Origin: Woeseia sp037968755
Lineage (GTDB): Bacteria; Pseudomonadota; Gammaproteobacteria; Steroidobacterales; Woeseiaceae
Length of the DNA stretch: 21,141 nt
Reading direction: 5' to 3'
NCBI GenBank assembly: GCA_037968755.1
Contig: JBBKWB010000026.1
Coordinates: forward strand, 1 to 21,141
The notes below the pieces were generated by a model. The model did not search any database. It was not told the origin of the DNA and worked only from the letters and a program-made list of their open reading frames with translations. Each line of letters starts with the position of its first letter. The stretch's first letter is position 1. The position numbers and the translations under genes were made by a program. This document shows positions 1-6,304 of this stretch, piece after piece.

Positions 1-1260
1 GCCGTAACGCGCCCAACATTCGCGCATGACATGATCCAGGGTTACTTGCCCGTCGGTGCCGTGCCGTAGGGTCAGGTCCAGCGCGAGCGCGACGATGGCA
101 CCTTTCGCGTAGTAGCTGATGATGGCATTGCTCGCATTGGCGTCCTGTTTATAGAACTTGGTCCACGCGTAAAAGCTGGATTCCTCAACACTCTGGCGAA
201 AGCGCCCTTGCGTGCGTTGGACGCGAGTAATGTTCTGGCCGAGCAGTTCAAGGTAGCTATCCGGCGTGATTAGTCCTGAACGAACCAGCGCCATGTCGTC
301 GTAGTAGGAGGTGATGCCTTCGAACACCCACATCAAGCCGGTGTAGGTTTCCTGCTGCAAATCGAAGGGAATAAACGCTGCCGGGCGCAGCCGCTTGATA
401 TTCCAAAGGTGAAAATACTCGTGACTGCACAAACCGAGGAAACGGCGATAGCCGCTGCTGACAGAGTCATCACCACGTTTCGGCAATTCGCTGCGCGAGC
501 AAACGAGGCTCGATGACCAGCGATGCTCGAGGCCGCCATAGCCGTTATGCATGACCTGGCAAAGGAACAAATAGCGATCGAAGCCCGCCGGTGCGCCGAG
601 AAAACTCAGGTGCTGTGTGCAAACGGTTGCAAGGTCGTGGCACAAGCGCGCCATGTCGACGCGTGGATGACCGCTAATCGCGATCGCATGGGGAATGCCG
701 CCAGCTTCGAACTCACCTATGAGCAGTTCACCGATTTCGACCGGGTGATCAATCAGCTCGTCGTAGTTTTCGGCGGTATACGCGCCGTAGCCGTAGGTTT
801 CGGCGCCGTTGCTGCGCATCGACGTCGCCACCCGCCAATCCTTGCCGATGGGTGCGGGCGGCGGGCAAATCTCGAGATCGCAGCGGACCTGTTCCTGCCC
901 TGCCACGCTCAGAAACATGCACGGTCCATTGAAATAGGCATGCGTCGTGTCGAGATGCGCACCGCGTACGCTGGGATCGTAGGCAAAAATCTCGGCCGTG
1001 ATGGTTAGTGCAGTCGTAACCGGCCCTGCCTGCCAGCTGCTCTTGTCGAGCATGAGCAGTTCCACCGCTTCGCCGTCCGCTTCTGCCTTGATCGAGACCA
1101 CGTGCTTGGCGTAGTCGCGAATCATGTAGCTACCCGGAATCCATGCCGGGATAGCAATCACCTGCCCGGCGGGATCGGGCTCGGCAATGGTCAGCGAGAC
1201 TTCAAACAGATGCGCACCCGGGTTGGCGGGTGTAATGCGATATTGATGTGCTACAGGCAT
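1..1260 (-). CDS. M61 family metallopeptidase (glycyl aminopeptidase-like), C-terminus cut by window edge
   Basis: This is the N-terminal 420 residues of a gluzincin-type zinc peptidase of family M61, whose members remove N-terminal residues, often glycine. The frame is open from the left edge to an ATG at 1260; a stop lies in frame upstream at 1321-1323 and no other ATG intervenes, so this start is favoured, with a weak AGCGGA about 10 nt before it. The zinc site is HEYFHLWNIKR, with H280, E281 and H284. The probable third ligand is E314 in WVFEGITSYYDD. The N-terminal beta-sandwich carries the family phrases IPAWIPGSYMIRDYAKHV and RGAHLDTTHAYFNG. No signal peptide is visible, so it is probably cytoplasmic. 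Family members are about 600 residues and end in a PDZ domain, which would lie beyond the window. It follows the SPFH gene on the same strand, with a terminator-like hairpin between them. Confidence 0.93.
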   Translation of the reverse strand, partial: MPVAHQYRITPANPGAHLFEVSLTIAEPDPAGQVIAIPAWIPGSYMIRDYAKHVVSIKAEADGEAVELLMLDKSSWQAGPVTTALTITAEIFAYDPSVRGAHLDTTHAYFNGPCMFLSVAGQEQVRCDLEICPPPAPIGKDWRVATSMRSNGAETYGYGAYTAENYDELIDHPVEIGELLIGEFEAGGIPHAIAISGHPRVDMARLCHDLATVCTQHLSFLGAPAGFDRYLFLCQVMHNGYGGLEHRWSSSLVCSRSELPKRGDDSVSSGYRRFLGLCSHEYFHLWNIKRLRPAAFIPFDLQQETYTGLMWVFEGITSYYDDMALVRSGLITPDSYLELLGQNITRVQRTQGRFRQSVEESSFYAWTKFYKQDANASNAIISYYAKGAIVALALDLTLRHGTDGQVTLDHVMRECWARYG

Positions 1261-1323
1261 GAACTGGCTATCCGCTGTGTGCGTGTCTCGCAGGCTGGAT
1301 GCGAGCTGGAGTTCTTCATTTCA

Positions 1324-1353
1324 AAATCGGGCCGGTCACTGTAGTGACCGGCC
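1324..1353 (-). terminator. Terminator-like hairpin after the SPFH gene
   Basis: There is a perfect 11-bp inverted repeat, GGCCGGTCACT at 1330-1340 and AGTGACCGGCC at 1343-1353, with a 2-nt centre. On the minus strand it is followed by CG and a run of four T. It begins about a dozen bases after the stop codon of the SPFH gene and ends before the M61 start at 1260. The short T run suggests partial termination, so M61 may still receive some readthrough. Confidence 0.55.
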
Positions 1354-1365
1354 GCATTCGTGCGT

Positions 1366-2268
1366 TTAGTTATTGCCGCTGATTGCGTCGCCAAGGTGCA
1401 TCAATGGCAGCGGACTCGGGCTGGTGCCGTCGAGGAAGTAGACCTTGCTGGCCGGATCTTTTGAGATGGCTTTCAGGGCTTCCAGTGACTGCAACTGAAT
1501 ATAGGCCGGGTTCTGCGCGATTGCCTTGTTGATGGCGTTGATCTCGTAAGCTTGTGCATCAGCGAGAATTCTCTTGCGCGCGGCTTCTTCTTCCGATGCT
1601 TCCCTGCCCGCTTCAGCACGTGCAACGTGTTGCTGCAGCTCGGTACGAACACGCTCAAGCTCCGCGCGTTCGCGTTCCACTGCCTGCTCGCGCTCTTTCT
1701 TCTTTTCGATAGCCTGAACAATGAACGGCGGCAGGGAGATATCGCGAATCAGCACTGCGGTCACAAGGATGCCCTTTGGTGCGAGGTAATCACGCAGACC
1801 ATCGGTCAGAGACGTCTGCAAGACCTCCTGGGTTTCTTCCAGGAAGAAATCCTCAGCTCGCTTGATGCTTTTGCCCTGCTCGCGCAGCAAAGAACGCAGT
1901 TTCGGAATCAGGTGTACGCGCACCGCCGCTTCCGCGTCGCCGGTCTCACGCAATACGATGGGAGCCATCGAACCATCAATGCTGTATTGCACACTTACAT
2001 CGAGTTTGGTCTGCAACTGGTCCTGGCTGGGCACGGAGGCCGTTTCGGTGTGCGTCTTGCCGCGGGCGTCATACATTACCCAGCGATACAACGGATTTAC
2101 CGGAATGTGTAAACCTTCCTTGTAGCCTTCAGCGCGCACGTTACCAAACAGTGTTGCAACACCAACATGACCCGGCGGCACTGTCTGATAAAAATTAGCG
2201 CCGATGATCACAAGCAGGCCGATGGCCACGATTGCGATCGTTAGTTTTTTGTCCGGGCTGTTCGCCAT
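1366..2268 (-). CDS. Prohibitin/SPFH-domain membrane protein
   Basis: This is a 300-residue membrane-anchored SPFH (stomatin/prohibitin/HflC-type) protein. One N-terminal transmembrane helix spans about residues 8-27 (LTIAIVAIGLLVIIGANF). The SPFH domain follows from YQTVPPGHVGVATLFG (about 28) to about 190, then a highly charged coiled coil rich in Glu, Arg and Ala (about 187-240) and a short C-terminal segment. Such proteins oligomerise at membranes and often modulate proteases or organise membrane microdomains; the client here is unknown. The frame stays open upstream to 2451, but that would overlap ctlX. The ATG at 2268 has TATGGAG eight bases before it and is directly followed by the membrane helix, so it is chosen. 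It lies 67 nt downstream of ctlX on the same strand and could be co-transcribed. It is not clearly HflC or HflK, since no partner gene is adjacent. Confidence 0.9.
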   Translation of the reverse strand: MANSPDKKLTIAIVAIGLLVIIGANFYQTVPPGHVGVATLFGNVRAEGYKEGLHIPVNPLYRWVMYDARGKTHTETASVPSQDQLQTKLDVSVQYSIDGSMAPIVLRETGDAEAAVRVHLIPKLRSLLREQGKSIKRAEDFFLEETQEVLQTSLTDGLRDYLAPKGILVTAVLIRDISLPPFIVQAIEKKKEREQAVERERAELERVRTELQQHVARAEAGREASEEEAARKRILADAQAYEINAINKAIAQNPAYIQLQSLEALKAISKDPASKVYFLDGTSPSPLPLMHLGDAISGNN

Positions 2269-2335
2269 TTTTTTTCTCCATAGCTGAGACTGGTCATTTC
2301 TCGGAAGTCGTGTGACCTTGGAATTCGGATCGTCG

Positions 2336-3277
2336 TTATGCATGGGGCAGGTGAACCTCTGCAAGCATGCAACGCACACTGCCGCCGGCAGAGGCTTCGA
2401 TGCGATCGATAGGTGAGCTAACAATAGTGGCGCTGGATTCGATAATCTCAAGCTGCGCAGCGGTCAAAGAATCGCGCGCCTGTTGCGACATCGCGAGTAC
2501 CCGCTGGCCGTTTGCCGCACGCAGTTCCAGCATATTGCCGGCGAATGCGTCGAGTTGGTCGTAGCTCAGCTCCACGACCTTGTGGCCTGTGCCGGCGAGG
2601 CTCTTGAGTACTGCGTCACGCTGCTCTTCGCGACGAATGGCTACGAGGCAGATCACTGCCACTTCTTCGCCGATATTCATCAGAACATTGGTGTGGTAAA
2701 TGGCGCTGCCGTCACGATCGACGGCATCGAACGCCACGACGTCGTAGTCCAGTCGCTGGGCGAAGTCACCGAGCGCGTCCAGATGTGTCCGAGTCGACAG
2801 GCATGCGTAGGCAATGCGATTGCTGCGGTCAAGAACGAGGCTGCCAGTGCCTTCCAGGTAATGTCCGTGCTGCTCGTGAGGTGACAAGTCGATAATGTTG
2901 CGGACATGAAAACCATGCTCTTTGGCGAGCGCATCGACAATGTCCTGGCGACGTTCGGTGCGACGGTTCTCGGCTTCCATCGGATACAGCACGACCGTGC
3001 CATCAGCGTGCAGGCTGATCCAGTTGTTGGGGAAAATGGCATCAGGCGTTGCCGGGTCTTCGGTGTCGTTAACTGCAATCACCCGGATACCGGCGGCTTC
3101 CAACGCGCCTGCGAGGCCACTGAATTCGACTGCTGCAGCGCGTTGTTGCTCGTCTTCCGATAAATCTGACTTACCCTGGAAGCGGTTCGATTCGGCCGTC
3201 AACGGATTGCTGTGAAATCGCACGGGGCGAATCATCAGCACGGTGCTGGCAAGTTGTGATTCGTCTCTGGAGGCCAT
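2336..3277 (-). CDS. ctlX: Citrulline utilization hydrolase CtlX-type / arginine deiminase-related protein
   Basis: This 313-residue protein belongs to the amidinotransferase/DDAH-like pentein superfamily. Visible family landmarks are IRPVRFHSNP near the N-terminus, PDAIFPNNWIS (78-88), HYLEGTGSLVLDR (139-151) with probable catalytic Glu142, IYHTNVLMNIGE (193-204) with probable catalytic His195, and GGSVRCMLAEVHLP near the C-terminus with probable nucleophile Cys303. The Cys-His-acidic triad suggests hydrolysis of a guanidino or ureido substrate. The assignment to CtlX, linked to citrulline breakdown, is by overall pattern; the exact substrate cannot be read from sequence. No transporter or ornithine/arginine genes adjoin it. 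It is divergent from a small membrane protein gene, with only 58 bp between the two starts, so the promoters must overlap or be very compact. Confidence 0.85.
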   Translation of the reverse strand: MASRDESQLASTVLMIRPVRFHSNPLTAESNRFQGKSDLSEDEQQRAAAVEFSGLAGALEAAGIRVIAVNDTEDPATPDAIFPNNWISLHADGTVVLYPMEAENRRTERRQDIVDALAKEHGFHVRNIIDLSPHEQHGHYLEGTGSLVLDRSNRIAYACLSTRTHLDALGDFAQRLDYDVVAFDAVDRDGSAIYHTNVLMNIGEEVAVICLVAIRREEQRDAVLKSLAGTGHKVVELSYDQLDAFAGNMLELRAANGQRVLAMSQQARDSLTAAQLEIIESSATIVSSPIDRIEASAGGSVRCMLAEVHLPHA

Positions 3278-3335
3278 ATCGTTTCGAAAGCTGCCGGGCG
3301 GGCGCTCGGGAGCACATAACTGGGAGCAGGCAATT

Positions 3336-3809
3336 ATGCCCTTTATAAGGGATCGGCTGGAACCTTATCTCCGAATTGCGCGCAATCCGGGCTGGATCTG
3401 CTTTGTGTGGTTCGGCATGACCGCGGGAATCTCACTGCTGGAAGCACCGGTGAAGTTTACAGCGCCGGAATTGAGCCGAATCGCGGCGCTGGATGTCGGC
3501 CGGGTGGTGTTTGCAGCCCTCAACAAGGCTGAACTCGTCGCACTTGTGCTGGTATTGATCCTGGTGCGCGCGTCATCCCTCGCACGTTCGTTGTGGGCAT
3601 TGGCGGGTGCTCTGGCTTTGATCGTGCTGGCGCAATCGATCTGGCTGCTGCCGGAACTGGCTGAACGCAGTCACCTGATTGTTAGTGGCGTTGAGCCGCC
3701 GCCGTCCATTGCGCACGCCGCCTACGCGGTATTGGAATTGACCAAGCTCGTGTTGCTGCTGGTACTGGGTTTTCGCTCGCTTGCAGGCCGCCGCCCGAGC
3801 GCAGCTTAG
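3336..3809 (+). CDS. Small integral membrane protein of unknown function
   Basis: This is a 157-residue protein with about four predicted hydrophobic segments: 19-35 (GWICFVWFGMTAGISLL), 58-78, 84-105 and 132-148. The conserved-looking phrase LLEAPVKFTAPELSRIAALDVGRVVFAALNKAEL follows the first helix. It resembles DUF4149/TMEM205-like small membrane proteins, but I am not certain of the family and no function is proposed. The frame opens at 3243, but the ATG at 3336 has GGGAG at good spacing and avoids overlap with divergent ctlX, so it is preferred. Its stop overlaps the stop of the convergent glutathione S-transferase gene in the four bases TTAG (3806-3809). Confidence 0.75.
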   Translation: MPFIRDRLEPYLRIARNPGWICFVWFGMTAGISLLEAPVKFTAPELSRIAALDVGRVVFAALNKAELVALVLVLILVRASSLARSLWALAGALALIVLAQSIWLLPELAERSHLIVSGVEPPPSIAHAAYAVLELTKLVLLLVLGFRSLAGRRPSAA

Positions 3810-4435
3810 GCTTTTGCGCTCGGCCGCGTCGAGACGGACTGGTACCAGCGTTGCAGATTGGGGTTGCCGTCGGTCAGGTCGAGTTTCAGCCAGCGCGCAA
3901 AATCAATCACTACCATCGCCGTGATGTCGGCGATGGAGAACGCGTCGAGTGCTATGAAGTCGCGGCCCTCCAAATGCTGGTCCAGGCGATCGAAATACGC
4001 GGTTGAACGATGCTTGCCGCGTTCTGCGAGCTCCGGAATCTGCGCATAGTTGTGTGTGCCGGAGATAGCGCGGTCTTTGAAGCCCGGCAAGGTATTGCGA
4101 ACGTATTCGGCGACGCCGGCGAGCCCGTTGTATTCCAGCCGTGAGTTCCACATCAGGACCTGCGCGCGCTCTTCGGCACTCTTGCCGAAGAGTAGCGGCT
4201 CGGGTGCCATGCTCTCGAGATAGGTACATATCGCGAGAACTTCGCTGATGGTCGTACCATCGTCCAGCTCGAGCACAGGCACGGCGCACTCCGGGTTGAT
4301 TGCCCGATACGCGTCGCTGAGGTGTTCGCCCTTGGCCAGGTCCACTTCCTGCTTCGGGATATCGAGGTTCTTTTCTGCCATGAATATACGTACGCGGCGC
4401 GGATTGGGTGCTCGCGTGCAATCGTAGAGCTTCAT
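3806..4435 (-). CDS. Glutathione S-transferase family protein
   Basis: This is a 209-residue soluble protein with the two-domain GST architecture. The N-terminal thioredoxin-like domain (about 1-78) starts MKLYDCTRAPNPRRVRIFMAEKN and contains the cis-proline region AVPVLELDDGTTISEVLAICTYLE, where SE would bind the gamma-glutamyl group of glutathione. The all-helical C-terminal domain (about 90-205) carries the folding motif DAFSIADITAMVVIDFAR. Such enzymes conjugate glutathione to electrophiles or reduce disulfides; the substrate is unknown. Which residue activates the thiol is unclear: Cys6 or Arg8/Pro10 lie in the usual loop. AAGGAC precedes the ATG by a suitable distance. It is divergent from the channel-hydrolase pair and convergent with the upstream membrane protein, so it is probably monocistronic. 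Confidence 0.92.
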   Translation of the reverse strand: MKLYDCTRAPNPRRVRIFMAEKNLDIPKQEVDLAKGEHLSDAYRAINPECAVPVLELDDGTTISEVLAICTYLESMAPEPLLFGKSAEERAQVLMWNSRLEYNGLAGVAEYVRNTLPGFKDRAISGTHNYAQIPELAERGKHRSTAYFDRLDQHLEGRDFIALDAFSIADITAMVVIDFARWLKLDLTDGNPNLQRWYQSVSTRPSAKA

Positions 4436-4543
4436 GAGGTTGTCCTTTGTGAATGAAGTAGCCAGCGACAGGATCGTAAATTATTCAGTATGCTGGTGCA
4501 CACACAGGCTGCGTCCGGCAAGACCGGAAAAGAGGGTAACACG

Positions 4544-4987
4544 ATGACTGCGGGCTACTGGATTACCGCGCTGGCAACCGCCGCTGCCGTTGTTGCATGT
4601 GTCGTGCTGCATTACGAATTTTTGCGCGTACTCAGCAGGCGGCTGCCGCTGCCCAACCACGGGCATCGCGCACGTATTGTCGTGTTGATACTCAGCCTGC
4701 TGTCGCTGCACATCATGGAGATCTGGATATTCGGTGGCGGCTATTTTCTGCTGCTCTCGTTCGGCGATAACGGTTCACTGGCAGGCTACGGGCCGATGTC
4801 ACTACTGGATTGCGTCTATTATTCGGCCACCGTATTCACAACCCTGGGCTTTGGCGATATTGTGCCGAGCGGCGCTATTCGCTTCATGACGGGAACCGAA
4901 GCAATTGCCGGCCTGACCTTTATCACCTGGTCGGCCTCGTTCACCTTCCTTGTCATGCAAAGATCCTGGAGCTTCGAACGTGATTGA
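4544..4987 (+). CDS. Small two-pore-helix ion channel (potassium-channel-like)
   Basis: This is a 147-residue membrane protein with hydrophobic segments at about 7-28, 44-70 and 117-138. The selectivity-filter motif TTLGFGDIVPSG (99-110) follows the pore helix SLLDCVYYSATVF. This matches the Ion_trans_2 fold: helix, re-entrant pore loop, helix, plus one extra N-terminal helix. TLGFGD is a variant of the potassium filter TVGYGD, with Phe in place of Tyr. No ligand-binding, RCK or voltage-sensor domain is present, so gating is unknown. The ATG at 4544 has AGAGGG just upstream; the frame is open from 4490, but that extension looks non-coding. The alpha/beta hydrolase gene starts inside its last codons, indicating translational coupling. 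Confidence 0.85.
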   Translation: MTAGYWITALATAAAVVACVVLHYEFLRVLSRRLPLPNHGHRARIVVLILSLLSLHIMEIWIFGGGYFLLLSFGDNGSLAGYGPMSLLDCVYYSATVFTTLGFGDIVPSGAIRFMTGTEAIAGLTFITWSASFTFLVMQRSWSFERD

Positions 4988-5912
4988 TTCGACACACACC
5001 GTACACAGCGCGATTGATGGCGACGAAAGCATACTTATCGATACCTGGACTCCCGCGCAGGACCCGCAAGGAGTTGTACAGATACTGCATGGCATGTCAG
5101 AACACGCGGCACGCTACGAACGCTTCGCGGAGGACTGTGTAGAAAAGGGATTCGTAGTGGTTGCACACAATCATCGCGGCCACGGTGAGACCTGCCCTGC
5201 CGAGGATCTGGGACATTTCGCCGACGATCAGGGCTGGCAGAAAGTCCTGGACGACGTATCCCGAGTAAACACAACAGCGCGACAACAGCATGCAGGCTTA
5301 CCCCTGATTCTTTACGGACACAGCATGGGCTCATACATAGCCCAGGCGTTTGTAATACAAAACCCGAATGCGGTTGACGCGCTGGTACTTTCAGGCTCAA
5401 CCGCAGCACCACGCCTGCAACTCTATCTAGGCCGCCTGGCCGCAAGCTTCGAAGCGTGGCGCCACGGCAAACAATTCCGTAGCCCAACCCTGAACCAACA
5501 AGCATTCGGCGCATTCAACAAACGCTTTGCGCCAAGCAGAACCGATTTCGACTGGCTGTCACGCGATGAAGCAGAAGTCGATCTCTATGTTGCAGACCCA
5601 CTATGCGGCGCCATTTCCAGCGCGCAGCTATGGCACGACCTGCTGGGCGGCCTGATAACCATTGGAAAAAAGAAATCGCTACGCAAAGTGCCTGCCACAT
5701 TGCCGGTACTAATCACCGGCGGCAGCGAAGACCCGGTAGGTGGCCGCCACGGCATGCAAAAACTGGCAGCACTATGGGCGGCGACGGGCCACAACGCCGT
5801 GACCCTGCAAATCTTCGAAGACGGCCGCCACGAAATGCTCAACGAAACCAACCGCGAAGAATTCACCGCTTTCGTATTGCAATGGATGGGCGCGGCAATT
5901 AGCCGAACATGA
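4980..5912 (+). CDS. Alpha/beta hydrolase (monoacylglycerol lipase/lysophospholipase-like, Hydrolase_4)
   Basis: This is a 310-residue serine hydrolase counted from the GTG at 4980. The oxyanion-hole segment is VVQILHGMSEHAARY, followed by NHRGHGET. The nucleophile elbow is YGHSMG (Ser115), the probable acid is Asp251 in GGSEDPV, and the probable catalytic His284 lies in DGRHEMLNE. The order fits the PldB/monoglyceride lipase branch, which cleaves acyl esters of glycerol or lysolipids; the true substrate is unknown. There is no signal peptide, so it is probably cytoplasmic. An ATG at 4950 is possible but has no ribosome site and overlaps the channel gene by 38 bases. The GTG has TGGAG eight bases upstream and overlaps the channel stop by 8 bases, typical of coupled genes. 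Confidence 0.9.
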   Translation: MIDSTHTVHSAIDGDESILIDTWTPAQDPQGVVQILHGMSEHAARYERFAEDCVEKGFVVVAHNHRGHGETCPAEDLGHFADDQGWQKVLDDVSRVNTTARQQHAGLPLILYGHSMGSYIAQAFVIQNPNAVDALVLSGSTAAPRLQLYLGRLAASFEAWRHGKQFRSPTLNQQAFGAFNKRFAPSRTDFDWLSRDEAEVDLYVADPLCGAISSAQLWHDLLGGLITIGKKKSLRKVPATLPVLITGGSEDPVGGRHGMQKLAALWAATGHNAVTLQIFEDGRHEMLNETNREEFTAFVLQWMGAAISRT

Positions 5913-6046
5913 ATCGCTATTGTCATGACTCAGAATGAGTGCGTGAAAGAACGCCCGCGGCGGATGACAGTCGCAAGTTAATCACACACTCGGCATCCGA
6001 TCGCGACGGATAACAACCTCCGCACCAAAAACTCGCGACCATCCAA

Positions 6047-6144
6047 GGCGGTGCCTCCCGGGACCTCTTTGGAGGGAATAAAGCGGACCGCAGGGAGCCA
6101 TCCCTACAAAGAGGTCCCGGGAGGCGCCGCCGACAGGTTGGCAC
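6047..6144 (+). repeat. Long hairpin repeat, copy 1
   Basis: Two 31-nt arms (6047-6077 and 6101-6131) pair throughout, with one G-T wobble (6052) and one G-A mismatch (6072). They enclose a 23-nt loop at 6078-6100 that begins ATAAAGCGGACC and ends GGGAGCCA. A tail, GACAGGTTGGCAC (6132-6144), is shared with copy 3. The loop differs from the other two copies by one base (C at 6091, where they have A). It lies between the 3' ends of two convergent genes. No T run follows, so it is not an ordinary terminator. I do not recognise the family. Confidence 0.9.
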
Positions 6145-6225
6145 GACATTTCGACTGCTGCAGGTTTAGTACCAACATAATTCGGAAACACCAAAACTCT
6201 AGAAGCACCCTTTTTGAGCGCCCAC

Positions 6226-6256
6226 AAAAAAAGGCGCCTACCCAAAGGTAAGCGCC
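6226..6256 (-). terminator. Rho-independent terminator of the minus-strand TonB-dependent receptor
   Basis: On the minus strand GGCGCTTACC and GGGTAGGCGCC form a stem of about ten pairs with one G-U, a loop of about three bases, and a run of seven T directly after it (A run at 6226-6232 on plus). It begins about 50 nt past the receptor stop codon at 6305. Confidence 0.88.
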
Positions 6257-6304
6257 CCTTATTTCGAACAGTACCCCTAACTCAGGAGCACCAAGCCTCG
6301 CGGC

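Noticed and set aside
523..1008. 161-residue plus-strand frame within the M61 region
   Set aside because: The opposite strand encodes a clear M61 peptidase with an intact zinc motif; this frame is its antisense shadow.
6047..6144. Copy 1 hairpin as the terminator of the alpha/beta hydrolase gene
   Set aside because: It is 134 nt past the stop and has no T run; the stem and loop are explained better by the repeat family.
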